DNA of 64,000 nt from Salinisphaera hydrothermalis (GTDB lineage Bacteria > Pseudomonadota > Gammaproteobacteria > Nevskiales > Salinisphaeraceae), in the NCBI RefSeq assembly GCF_040361195.1, contig NZ_APNE01000009.1, one strand, 5' to 3'. Numbering within the stretch: the first letter of the stretch is position 1; the number at the start of each line of letters is the position of its first letter. A model generated the notes under the pieces. That model worked only from the letters and a program-made list of their open reading frames with translations, searched no databases and had not been told where the DNA came from. Shown in pieces: positions 7,616-16,386 of this stretch. Position numbers and translations under genes: made by a program.

Positions 7616-8656
7616 TCACGATCGGATGAACGGCGGGTATGCGTCGAGATCACCGCGTAGATGCCGAGCCAAAAGCTGTGCCTGCAGACTCGGTACTAGG
7701 CCGAGCGGGGCTGCCTCTTGAAGGTAAGGGTGGATCAATTCCTCGCGTTTTCGCTCTTGATAGGCGGTAAGTACGATTTTACGTCCGTCTTCGGTAAGCA
7801 AAACGGCGCCGTTCTCGGCAACGGAGAAATCGTTCGCTTTGAGTTGTCGGCGGTTGATCAGGGTGAGTACTAGCCGGTCCGCCAGCACGGGCCGAAATTC
7901 TTCAGCGAGATCGAGTGCGAGGCTCGGGCGGCCAGGTCGATCGCGATGTAGAAACCCGACGGCGGGATCGAGGCCCGTTTGCTCCAGGGCGGAACGGCAG
8001 TCGTGCGTCAGTAGGGTGTAGACGAACGAAAGCGCCGCATTCACGCGGTCGCGAGGCGGGCGGCGATTTCGGCCGGTGAAAGTGAATGCTTCGTCCGCGC
8101 CGTTTATGAGCGCCGAGAAGCTTGCGAAATAGCGTTGTGCCGCTTCGCCTTCGAGGCCGCGCAGCTTGTCGGCGTCTTCGGTTTCCATCAGTCGCCGGCC
8201 GATGCGTTCGAGTCTGTTGACCGTCAACTCCAACGCTTTCTTCTCGCTGTCTTCCAGGTGATTCTTTCTGTCCCGTAGTTGTCGTCGTGCCACAGATCGC
8301 TGGTTATGGATCTTCCCGGCCAAGAGATGACGGATGATGGGTGTACAGATCGCAGGGTCGTCCGTGGCGCGGTATTGCGCACGCCTGAGTAGGACGTTGC
8401 CGGAGACAGGGCCTTCTACACGCGCCTGGAAGCGGCCGTTCGGTGTGAAATAACTGATCGCTATTCCTTGTTCGGAGCAGTACGCCATGAGTGGTGGGGA
8501 TACGAGTACCCGCCCGAAACAGACGAGGGACTCGATCATGTGCGCTGGCAGGCGGCCGCGCTCTTCGCCCTCCAGCATCATGACGATGTTGGCGCCATCT
8601 TTTTTCATCCAGGCGCCGTCGCTGGTCACGTATAGCGTATTGAGCAGGCGACGCAC
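7616..8656 (-). CDS. cas1: Cas1, spacer integrase
   Basis: This 346-residue Cas1 begins with 'MRRLLNTLYVTSDGAWMKKD', the usual I-C start. Catalytic metal ligands are visible: Glu in 'LRGLEGEAAQRYF', His in 'VGFLHRDRPGR' and the acidic pair in 'LALDLAEEFRP'. With Cas2 and Cas4 it captures protospacers and inserts them at the leader end of the arrays. It starts directly after cas4 (2-bp gap), so the two are translated together. Length and motifs are normal, which suggests a working adaptation module. Confidence 0.96.
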   Translation of the reverse strand: MRRLLNTLYVTSDGAWMKKDGANIVMMLEGEERGRLPAHMIESLVCFGRVLVSPPLMAYCSEQGIAISYFTPNGRFQARVEGPVSGNVLLRRAQYRATDDPAICTPIIRHLLAGKIHNQRSVARRQLRDRKNHLEDSEKKALELTVNRLERIGRRLMETEDADKLRGLEGEAAQRYFASFSALINGADEAFTFTGRNRRPPRDRVNAALSFVYTLLTHDCRSALEQTGLDPAVGFLHRDRPGRPSLALDLAEEFRPVLADRLVLTLINRRQLKANDFSVAENGAVLLTEDGRKIVLTAYQERKREELIHPYLQEAAPLGLVPSLQAQLLARHLRGDLDAYPPFIRS

Positions 8657-8658
8657 GG

Positions 8659-9288
8659 TTATTCAGCCATCGCCGCAGCAAGCCACTTGCCTACGGTGCG
8701 TTTTTTCGACATGGCTTGCGGGTGGCAATCGTCGATCAGTGAACATCGGTCGCATTTACTGGCTTTATAGGTCGCGCGTGGTGTCCTGCCGGAAGTGAGA
8801 AGCGAACGCGTTTCATCGATGACCTGAACAGTGAGCTCGCGTAATGTTTGATCGAACTCTACGCGGCTTCGCCGCTTTGTCTGGCCATAGAAGAGGGCGC
8901 CTTCGCCGATCTCGCATTCGAGCATCTCTTCGAGGCAGAGCGCCTGTGCGCAAAGTTGGACTTCGTCTGCGCGATGCGCTTTTGGGCGGCCGCGTTTGTA
9001 CTCGATGGGTCGGACCTTACGGTCGACGTCCAAGCCTTCGAACTCGACAACATCGGCGTAACCCGACAAACCGAATTGCTCATGTGCGAGGGGCAATGCC
9101 ATCGCGGTATGAACGCCACGGCGTTGCTCGTGCCCGTAGCGATCGGCGCGTTCGTGCAGAACGCGACCTTCTGCGGTATGCCGATTCTCGTGCCAGATGC
9201 GCTCGATGTGAATCAGCGCGCACTGGCGGTCGCAGTACAGATAGTGCTGCAACGCCGAAATCGGAATGACAATATCGCTTGTCGCCAC
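8659..9288 (-). CDS. cas4: Cas4, CRISPR adaptation nuclease
   Basis: A 209-residue Cas4 with the RecB-type nuclease core and an iron-sulfur cluster. The cluster ligands are an N-terminal Cys in 'YLYCDRQCALIH' and the C-terminal 'CDRCSLIDDC' set. The nuclease residues sit in 'SGYADVVEF' and 'IEYKRGRP' (motif II Asp and the ExK motif). In I-C systems Cas4 works with Cas1-Cas2 to trim prespacers and select those beside a correct PAM. It lies between cas7 and cas1, the standard I-C order. Confidence 0.95.
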   Translation of the reverse strand: MATSDIVIPISALQHYLYCDRQCALIHIERIWHENRHTAEGRVLHERADRYGHEQRRGVHTAMALPLAHEQFGLSGYADVVEFEGLDVDRKVRPIEYKRGRPKAHRADEVQLCAQALCLEEMLECEIGEGALFYGQTKRRSRVEFDQTLRELTVQVIDETRSLLTSGRTPRATYKASKCDRCSLIDDCHPQAMSKKRTVGKWLAAAMAE

Positions 9289-9294
9289 GCGGAA

Positions 9295-10176
9295 TCAGAG
9301 CATTTCCTGGATCGTCACGCCTTCCGGCAAGGCGTTGCGATCGATCGTGATCTCATAATCCGCGTAGCGTCGCGCTGGTGTGTCGTCGCTGCCGTTGGCC
9401 CGTTCGACTTGTACGCGGTCGAACAAGGTATGGGCGGGCGCGTTGCCCATGGCGTTGTCGTGCTGGAAGACGACGAGCTTGCGGGCGGCCATCTCACCAC
9501 GCGCCGCCGAGCGATCGTGCTCGAACATGTTCGTCAGAGCTCGCCAGAACAGTTCGAGATCGTCATCGGAAAAGCCGGTGCGTTCGGCGAGCTTGGCCGA
9601 GATGAAGCCGTGCGCCCGGTAAAGACCGTAGGGGATGATGTGTTTGCGGCCCATGGTGCGATTGTCGCCGCTTTGCTTTTCCGCCTCGGCCTCGGTGGTA
9701 ACCGCCATCCGAGTTATCGACACTTCGAGCGGAACGACGGGGTCCAGCGAGTTGGCAAAGGCCATCTGTACAGGCCCACGGACCTGGCCCGCGTTGACCC
9801 CCGTGGTCATGACGGCGCCGAACGTACGGACGTCGAAGAAATTCTTGCACATCCATTGTGTGAGAGCCCGGGCATCCGCTTCTTTCTTCGGGAGCTTGTT
9901 TTTTTCGGGTTCGATTTCGAGCGCCTCATAGGCCTTGCGATGCTGATTGTTCAGCACCGCCTTTTCCTGCATGTAGATGGCATACCCGCTGGCTTCGTCC
10001 TTATCGAGCGTGACGAAGTTACGAATCTTGCGCTTGAGGCAGACGTCGGTGACCAATCCCTGATTGGTTTCCGGATCGAGCCGCGGCAGGTTGCCGGCGT
10101 CCGGGTCGCCATTGGGATTGCCGTTGGTGACATCGAAGAGAAAAACGAACTCGTAGCGGTTGGCGATTGCAGTCAT
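9295..10176 (-). CDS. cas7: Cas7c (Csd2), Cascade backbone subunit
   Basis: This 293-residue protein is the I-C Cas7 that polymerises along the crRNA. The N-terminus 'YEFVFLFDVTNGNPNGDPD' is the family hallmark, and 'GPVQMAFANSLDPVVPLEVS' and 'MGRKHIIPYGLYRAHG' are further conserved blocks. A strong ribosome binding site (AGGGGGA) lies 5 bp before ATG 10176, fitting the high copy number needed in the complex. It follows cas8c after a 23-bp gap. Confidence 0.95.
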   Translation of the reverse strand: MTAIANRYEFVFLFDVTNGNPNGDPDAGNLPRLDPETNQGLVTDVCLKRKIRNFVTLDKDEASGYAIYMQEKAVLNNQHRKAYEALEIEPEKNKLPKKEADARALTQWMCKNFFDVRTFGAVMTTGVNAGQVRGPVQMAFANSLDPVVPLEVSITRMAVTTEAEAEKQSGDNRTMGRKHIIPYGLYRAHGFISAKLAERTGFSDDDLELFWRALTNMFEHDRSAARGEMAARKLVVFQHDNAMGNAPAHTLFDRVQVERANGSDDTPARRYADYEITIDRNALPEGVTIQEML

Positions 10177-10199
10177 GGATCCCCCTGGAAGGTTGTTGT

Positions 10200-10595
10200 T
10201 TAGCCGGCGTCTGCGGTCGCTGCGGGCTCATCGGATTTCTTCGCGAAACGGGCTTCGCGCTGATGGTAATAGCCAATGGCGAAGCGGCCCTGGGCCTCGA
10301 TACCGAGATGCTTCGGAAAGGTGCCGCCCAGCCCGTCGATGATGTGGCCGATTTCGGCCTCGATATGGTGCGCCAGCCCGGGGCGGTCGCCCTTGCGGAT
10401 GTTCGACAGGTGGTGCTGGGCGTTGCGAACCAGTATCGGGAACACGCTGGCCGGTGTGGCCGAGGCGGAGCCGAAGTAGCGATCCTTGATCGAAGCATTG
10501 ACGCGGCCAAGCGCGGTGCGCTGCGCGTTTTCCAGTTCGGCGAACAGTCGGCCGAGCAGATAACCGGGGTGAGTCGAGTCGCGGTCCAAGCTCAT
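10200..10595 (-). CDS. cas11c: Cas11c, internal translation product of cas8c
   Basis: Known I-C systems make the small subunit Cas11c from an internal start within the 3' end of cas8c. Here an in-frame ATG at 10595 is preceded by CGGAG with a 7-base spacer, a good ribosome binding site inside the gene. The product would be 131 residues, beginning 'MSLDRDSTHPGYLLGRLFAE' and ending with the cas8c C-terminus, which matches the usual size and helical nature of Cas11c. Cas11c stabilises the R-loop along the Cas7 backbone. The site is seen directly; its use is inferred from the family. Confidence 0.75.
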   Translation of the reverse strand: MSLDRDSTHPGYLLGRLFAELENAQRTALGRVNASIKDRYFGSASATPASVFPILVRNAQHHLSNIRKGDRPGLAHHIEAEIGHIIDGLGGTFPKHLGIEAQGRFAIGYYHQREARFAKKSDEPAATADAG

Positions 10596-12005
10596 GGAAA
10601 TCTCCGATTCGGCGGATTTGGAATGGGCAAGGCGCGCTTGGCGCTGCAGCACTGCCTTGCAGAGAGCGATCCGTAGCCGGCCGGTATGACTCGGGCTGCC
10701 GATATCGCCGTCATTGCGAAAACGCATGATGGTGTTGGTGAGCAGGGCCCGCGGATAGCGCCGACCCGTCAAGATGGCGCGCATGGTTTCGCCGGCCAGC
10801 AGGGGGGACACATCGTCACCCTTGGTTTTGCCATCGCGGCTAGGTGCCGTGGCATTCACCAACCGCCATACGGTAGGGGCGGCGCCCCGCCAGACAGGCG
10901 GGTCGAGCGCGAGGTCCTGCCAATGGTCTCGATATCGCTCCATGAGCGTATCCAGGCGCTCGGTGCACCAGAAACGAATCGATAACCGCGCGGCGTTGGG
11001 CGCCAGTCCTAACACGACGATACGGGTGTCGGGATCGAGATCGGGCGACAGTTCGGCCAATGGGCGACCCGACGCAACTTGGCTGAGCACATCATGGATG
11101 CGCTGATTTTCCTGCTCATCGCTTGGCGGTTCGTTCGCCGCCGCAAAAAACGTTTCGGCGGCCTCGGCGGCGTCAGCATCCCGGGCGATGGCCCAGAACA
11201 CGGTTGTCGTATCGCCGATGCGCAGCCGATGACGATTATCGGCACCACGGCGCAGCAGATGGTTCAGGGCGGTCGCGTAGGCGAACACGGCGGGTTTGGA
11301 CAAAGCCGCGGTCTCGGCGTTGTCGAGCCCGTAGGAAAGGTAGGCGTTGCTATTGAATGACACGATCGCAGCGCCTGAACTTTGAGCGCCGTCCACGCCG
11401 CGAATTCTGGGGTGGCCAGCTGCAACCGGCGCCTGCGCACCGGTGACGAGGCACTGCGCGATGATCTGGCTTTCGGACTGTAATGTGGCTTGCCAGATTT
11501 CCTGTGACGCAGGCGCGTCGTGTACCCGAACCTGTTCGCCGTCCAGCCGGAACACGATATTGGTATCTAGAATGTCCACCGTATAGCGAGGAATCTCGCT
11601 GATTTGGCCCGGTTCCCATTGGTCCAGAAATGCAAGGAACGCTTCGAGGCTGGGGTCGTCTGCTTCATTGAACAGCTCTTTCTGGCGATCGATGAACGCC
11701 TGGTGTTCGTCAGCCATGCGCTTGCTCGGGTTCGCAGAGCAGCCGAGTGCATACGAGGTTTTATCCCATAACGGGTTGGCGTAGATCGCCGAAGTGCGGG
11801 ATATCTCGGGATTGGTGGGAACCCGCATCGACCGCGGCCGGGTTTTCTTACCGTCGGCGCGGCGAAGATCGTTGAACTCGACCGGAGTGCCATCACGGTC
11901 GATGATCAGCTCGAAACTGATGTTCTCTACGCTGTAACCGAAACTGGGAACCTCGCCGCGCGATGCCAGGCGGTCGTAGAGCGTATTAAGTTCGGCGAGG
12001 ATCAT
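10200..12005 (-). CDS. cas8c: Cas8c (Csd1), Cascade large subunit
   Basis: A 601-residue large subunit of the I-C effector, responsible for PAM recognition and Cas3 recruitment. It starts 'MILAELNTLYDRLASRGEVP', typical of Csd1, and the length is normal. The frame is open 225 bp further upstream, but the ATG at 12005 overlaps the cas5c stop in an ATGA junction, so that start is preferred. The C-terminal 130 residues are probably also made separately as Cas11c. Confidence 0.95.
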   Translation of the reverse strand: MILAELNTLYDRLASRGEVPSFGYSVENISFELIIDRDGTPVEFNDLRRADGKKTRPRSMRVPTNPEISRTSAIYANPLWDKTSYALGCSANPSKRMADEHQAFIDRQKELFNEADDPSLEAFLAFLDQWEPGQISEIPRYTVDILDTNIVFRLDGEQVRVHDAPASQEIWQATLQSESQIIAQCLVTGAQAPVAAGHPRIRGVDGAQSSGAAIVSFNSNAYLSYGLDNAETAALSKPAVFAYATALNHLLRRGADNRHRLRIGDTTTVFWAIARDADAAEAAETFFAAANEPPSDEQENQRIHDVLSQVASGRPLAELSPDLDPDTRIVVLGLAPNAARLSIRFWCTERLDTLMERYRDHWQDLALDPPVWRGAAPTVWRLVNATAPSRDGKTKGDDVSPLLAGETMRAILTGRRYPRALLTNTIMRFRNDGDIGSPSHTGRLRIALCKAVLQRQARLAHSKSAESEISMSLDRDSTHPGYLLGRLFAELENAQRTALGRVNASIKDRYFGSASATPASVFPILVRNAQHHLSNIRKGDRPGLAHHIEAEIGHIIDGLGGTFPKHLGIEAQGRFAIGYYHQREARFAKKSDEPAATADAG

Positions 12006-12670
12006 GCGAAGCCCTGCTCGAAGGGCGGTACGTCGATGACGCCATCGACCATACGAGCGCGGTAGTAACGCGGTGTATTGGCGTTGGCGAAATCTATGTC
12101 GTGCAACATAAATCCGAGGTCGCGTTCGCCCTCCAGCTCTGGACTGACCGGCGGCATATCGTTGTCGGATTCGACCAAGGCAAAAGCGGCCGGGAATTCG
12201 CGAACGCCCATACAGGGCGCATGAAAGCATTGGCCACGACGCGCGCGTCGATTGAATATGTCCAGATGCTTGCCGGGGGAGTCGTCGGCGCTGGCCTTGT
12301 TCGTCAGGTCAAAATGAGCCTCTATGACGTAGCCCACATCACGCAAAAGCGTCGTTGCGCGTTGCTGTCGACCGTCTTCGACGGCGTAGTCCAGCTTCGA
12401 CAGATCGCCTTCTTTCCGGGCAGCGGAGATATTCCGGGCTGGGATCTTGTCGCCGACTTCGTTGCGACGCAGCGACTCGAAGCGTATCGGCTTGAGTACA
12501 TGAATACGGTCGACGACCCAGCGAATGGCCGGTTTCCAGTGAATCGCCTCGATGATGCCGCGTGCTGCCGACGGCGTGATCACGTCGTACGACACCCGCT
12601 CGACCTTCATTTCTGGACGCGTGAAACACGCACGCTCGCCCCAGATATGGAGCCGGACCCCAAAACTCAT
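12002..12670 (-). CDS. cas5: Cas5c (Cas5d), crRNA-processing nuclease
   Basis: This 222-residue protein is the I-C Cas5, which in this subtype replaces Cas6 and cuts pre-crRNA at the base of the repeat hairpin, then stays bound to the 5' handle. It begins 'MSFGVRLHIWGERACFTRPE' and has 'SAARGIIEAIHWKPAIRW', both conserved in Cas5d. GGGAAACAAC precedes ATG 12670, which I prefer to the in-frame start 39 bp upstream. A 136-bp gap separates it from cas3 and could hold a second promoter. Confidence 0.94.
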   Translation of the reverse strand: MSFGVRLHIWGERACFTRPEMKVERVSYDVITPSAARGIIEAIHWKPAIRWVVDRIHVLKPIRFESLRRNEVGDKIPARNISAARKEGDLSKLDYAVEDGRQQRATTLLRDVGYVIEAHFDLTNKASADDSPGKHLDIFNRRARRGQCFHAPCMGVREFPAAFALVESDNDMPPVSPELEGERDLGFMLHDIDFANANTPRYYRARMVDGVIDVPPFEQGFA

Positions 12671-12806
12671 GTTGTTTCCCCTCGCGCGCGATATTCCGAA
12701 TGCAGGCACGTCGCGACCTCACTGCCAGATAGTTCTAAATCATCATTTCAAATCGCGCCACCCCTTTTCCGACTAAGGGCTTACCGTGCCCGGTTGGAAT
12801 AAATTC

Positions 12807-15035
12807 TTACCAGGTAAGGCTTTCCGCTTTCATGAAAGTGGGCTCGCTCCAGTTCAGTCCGCTTTCCGGGCTGTACAGGTCGGTATTCATCAGCACCACG
12901 AACTCGTCGCCGAATTCTTCTGGACGAATCGTGGTCACTGCCCCGACTTGTTCGAGCGCGTTGAAACCGGCCTGTGGAACCTGGACGGTGTATGGGCGTA
13001 GCCGTCGCGCCAGTCCGCCGACATGTTCTGCATATTCCAGGTCGCGGAGCGCGTCTTTAGCGTCGCCGTGCGGGATGATGACCGCGCGCTGGTTATTTTC
13101 GATGAGGCGATAATCGGCCTCGATCTTCTCGAACGGTAGGCCATCGATGCTGGCGTTCTGCAATGACTTCATGATCGCGCAGCGGTCCAAGCCGTCGTCA
13201 CCTTGTTGCCAATACAGCATGTCGAAATATCGCTGCATAATCTCCGGCGATAACGGATCGGCTTCCGGGTGCTGGCGCAGAATTTCGCCCATAATCTGAG
13301 CGAAGGCTTTCAGTTCGGGCGGGGGAGACCAGTCGTCGCTGGCGACGGCGAACACCTCAACCAGACTATCCGCTAGGGCCCGCTTGCCTTCGCGGTTACA
13401 ACGGCCGGCGGCCTGGGCGATCGCGTCGAGCCCGGCCTCGGCGCGCAGCACGGTCGGGAAATCGATATCGACACCGGCCTCGATCAGCGACGTTGCGATC
13501 ACACGACACGGCAAGCCTTCGGTTAACCGCTGGCGAATATCGGCCAGTACTTCGCGACGATGGTTTGCATACATCGCCGTGGTTAAATGCCGTGCGCCGT
13601 CGCATTCAGCGACCTGATCGAACAGATATCGCGCGTGGCGACGATTATTGACGATGCAGAGGATCTGTTCGGCTTCTGCGAGCCGATCCACGATGGCTTC
13701 GTCGCTTTGCGTGCCAATATGCCTGATCTGCACGCGCTTGAATGCGTCGAACAGCCGAGCGGGTTCCGGCGCAAGCTCGCGTACGCCTTCAAGCGCCTCG
13801 GGCAGCGCGCCGCAGTGGGTACCAGTGAGTGACGGCTGAGTCGCCGTGCAATACACGACCGTCGTGCCGTAATTCAGTTGCAGTTCGTCTAGCGCTGCGA
13901 GTGTCGGGCGCAGCAAACCGAGCGGTAAGGTTTGCGCTTCATCCAGAATCACCACGCTGTTCGCGATGTTGTGCAATTTACGGCAACGGGAGGTTTTAGC
14001 CGCGAACAAGCTTTCGAAGAACTGTACAGCGGTCGTGACCACCACGGGGGCATCCCAGTTTTCGCTGTCCCGTTTTAATTTGTCCCAGGTACCTGGTTCC
14101 GAGTCAGCGAGAGCGTCGATGTTCTGGGCATCGAACGAGCCGTGGTGCTCGAGCACCGCATCGGCGCCATATGGATCGAGTGCGTTACGAAATACAGCGG
14201 CGTTCTGCTCGACGATGCTCGTGAATGGGATGACATAAATGACGCGCCGTTTGTCATGCGCGACGGCGTGGTCTAGCGCAAATGCCAAGGACGTGAGTGT
14301 TTTGCCACCGCCTGTCGGGACCGTAAGGCTGAAATGCCCCGGTTGGTCGCTCGCTCGTCCGCGTACCGCATCGAGAATTTCGCGTCGTTTTGCGTTGACC
14401 GGGCCGTCGCTTTTGAAGCTAGCCAAATGGCTGTCGAGTTGGGTTTTAAGCGTGATGAGCGAAGGCCGCGCGCCGCGCGTTCGCGGCTTGTTTTCCAACT
14501 GAGCGTAGAAGTTCTCGGTTTCGATGAAGTCGGCATCTACTAAGCAGGAAAAAAGCATTCGACAGAAAAATGCGTATTGAAAGAAAGCGCGTTCTCGTAC
14601 TGACTTCAATGGCGGCGTGCCGATATCCGGCAGCGAAACTTCTACCGTCCACTGTGAATTGATCGGCTCGATATCAGCAGCCAGTCTTTGCACAAGCGGG
14701 CGACGCTGCCCGAGTGCGCGCCCGTTGGCCAGACCTGTGTGATGCCCGGCGATCGCATACGCCATCAGCGTTCCGAGGTTCGAACCGTATCGGTTCTTAG
14801 CCTCGACAGCTCCCGCGGTGGCATGATCCACGGCGTGTCGCGTTCCGGTCAGCCGTTTTTGGAAGGCGTCGCTGTACTTGCCGAGGTCATGTAATAGACC
14901 AAGCGCTTTGGCGAATTGATCACAGCCGAACGCGGCTCCGTGCTCGGCAGCGATATCAGCTACGGCGCGTAAGTGATCGGCGAGCGTTTGCCAGTCGCGT
15001 TGATCAGCGCGTTCGGTTGAATGGGCGTAATACAT
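12807..15035 (-). CDS. cas3: Cas3, HD nuclease-helicase
   Basis: A Cas3 of about 742 residues. The N-terminal HD nuclease shows 'LGLLHDLGKYSDAFQ' and 'AIAGHHTGL'. The helicase follows with Walker A 'VPTGGGKTLTSLAFAL', the DEAH-like box 'VVILDEAQTLPL', 'YCTATQPSL' and the arginine motif 'QAAGRCNREGK'. Cas3 is recruited by Cascade and shreds target DNA. I give ATG 15035; an in-frame TTG at 15053 would add six residues. It begins only about 30-50 bp from the old end of the second I-C array, so the array transcript probably runs into it. Confidence 0.95.
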   Translation of the reverse strand: MYYAHSTERADQRDWQTLADHLRAVADIAAEHGAAFGCDQFAKALGLLHDLGKYSDAFQKRLTGTRHAVDHATAGAVEAKNRYGSNLGTLMAYAIAGHHTGLANGRALGQRRPLVQRLAADIEPINSQWTVEVSLPDIGTPPLKSVRERAFFQYAFFCRMLFSCLVDADFIETENFYAQLENKPRTRGARPSLITLKTQLDSHLASFKSDGPVNAKRREILDAVRGRASDQPGHFSLTVPTGGGKTLTSLAFALDHAVAHDKRRVIYVIPFTSIVEQNAAVFRNALDPYGADAVLEHHGSFDAQNIDALADSEPGTWDKLKRDSENWDAPVVVTTAVQFFESLFAAKTSRCRKLHNIANSVVILDEAQTLPLGLLRPTLAALDELQLNYGTTVVYCTATQPSLTGTHCGALPEALEGVRELAPEPARLFDAFKRVQIRHIGTQSDEAIVDRLAEAEQILCIVNNRRHARYLFDQVAECDGARHLTTAMYANHRREVLADIRQRLTEGLPCRVIATSLIEAGVDIDFPTVLRAEAGLDAIAQAAGRCNREGKRALADSLVEVFAVASDDWSPPPELKAFAQIMGEILRQHPEADPLSPEIMQRYFDMLYWQQGDDGLDRCAIMKSLQNASIDGLPFEKIEADYRLIENNQRAVIIPHGDAKDALRDLEYAEHVGGLARRLRPYTVQVPQAGFNALEQVGAVTTIRPEEFGDEFVVLMNTDLYSPESGLNWSEPTFMKAESLTW

Positions 15036-15068
15036 CGGAAATATCTGGATCAAATTGTCGCCGACTCG

Positions 15069-15953
15069 AGATCATATCCACGCGGCCTAGCATGCCGCGA
15101 CCCCTTGTGAATTCAGCGGTGAGCCGGCCTCGCGCGGCTCAATCCACGCGGCCCTTCCAGGCCGCGACCCTAGCGATACCCCGCTGCTCATGGGTACGAC
15201 GTTGTTCCGATCCACGCGGCCCCGCGGGCCGCGACGCTGGGTGCATAACCTCTTGCAGCGCCAAGAGGTCGTTTCGATCCACGCGGCCGTATAAGGAGGG
15301 CAGATCCATGGCCATGTTTCGATCCACGCGGCCCTCGCGGGCCGCGACGCTGGGCACCGGGCTCGTCGGTTTTTTGTTGCCGTTTCGATCCACGCGGCCC
15401 TCGCGGGCCGCGACGATGGTGATGGCGCTGATCGTCTTGTTGCCGCGCTTGTTTCGATCCACGCGGCCCTCGCGGGCCGCGACGCGCCGGCATATCAGCA
15501 CGCAGAGGTCACACAATGTTTCGATCCACGCGGCCCTCGCGGGCCGCGACTCAAATGCAGCGCCTCGTTCGGGGGGCGTGGAGAAGTTTCGATCCACGCG
15601 GCCCTCGCGGGCCGCGACTCCATGCGGCGGCTTGTTTGCGCTAAGAGGATGAGTTTCGATCCACGCGGCCCTCGCGGGCCGCGACCGCGGTCCCGATCAC
15701 GGGTCCGGCGTCTGACGGGTTTCGATCCACGCGGCCCTCGCGGGCCGCGACCGGGCAGCCATCACCCCGACGTGTGGCACGACGTGTTTCGATCCACGCG
15801 GCCCTCGCGGGCCGCGACCGAGTGGGTCGGACTATACGTGATGGTTTTGTGGTTTCGATCCACGCGGCCCTCGCGGGCCGCGACACCGAGTTTCTGCAGG
15901 CGTTTGAGTTGCAGATTTTGGTTTCGATCCACGCGGCCCTCGCGGGCCGCGAC
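15069..15953 (-). CRISPR. Second type I-C CRISPR array, loop-variant repeats
   Basis: Ten identical 33-bp repeats (starts 15316, 15382, 15451, 15518, 15586, 15653, 15719, 15786, 15852, 15921) have the same stem and tag as the main array, but the minus-strand loop is GCGA instead of GCAC. To the left are four decayed units: 15271 (first 18 bp only), 15204, 15136 and 15069. The gradient of decay places the old end on the left and the leader on the right, with the array read leftward toward cas3. Spacers between intact repeats are 33-36 bp. Confidence 0.95.
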
Positions 15954-16150
15954 TGCTATGCCATATTCGGTTGAATAATCATCTTTTTAAAGAGCTATTC
16001 CGCGAACTACAGTCTAGTCGCTATCCTTTATGAGGGATAAAAGCGCTTTGAGTCTGAAAAGACGCGCGTTCTGAGTAGGTTGCGGACGGCGCGGACCTCC
16101 CCGGGTTTTGGGGGACGCTTGGCGTTCGCGGTCTACTTATAGGAAGCGGT
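15954..16150 (-). promoter_or_regulatory. Leader of second I-C array and probable cas3 promoter region
   Basis: The AT-rich stretch right of the newest repeat carries, on the minus strand, AGCTCTTTAAAAAG (15983-15996), related to the motif in the other two leaders. A dyad, TATCC-TTTATGAG-GGATA, lies at about 16021-16038. This region should drive the array and perhaps cas3 behind it. From 16151 to 16386 I see no gene: the short frames there have no ribosome binding site or family. Confidence 0.5.
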
Positions 16151-16386
16151 TTTCGTTTGCGCGATCCAGAGCGATTTAGGTCGCTCGTTGACTCATGTTG
16201 GCTGGCAAGTGGCGTTCCGGGATATGACTCGCTGCTGAAACATCAGGAGCAAGTGCCTCAGCATTCCCCAGACCGCGTGGACGTGCCTCATAGAAAGGAT
16301 CTAACCCCGCGACGGCCGGGATCGATCGACGTCATGGATCATCAGGGCGCGGCCCTCCGCACGACGTTTAGTCAAGATTAGCAAAA

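Noticed and set aside
8848..10203. 451-residue plus-strand frame opposite cas4 and cas7
   Set aside because: It is antisense to two clear cas genes and is a high-GC shadow with no recognisable family.
16157..16381. 74-residue frame between the second array leader and the ABC exporter
   Set aside because: No good start, no family and odd composition, so I treat it as non-coding.
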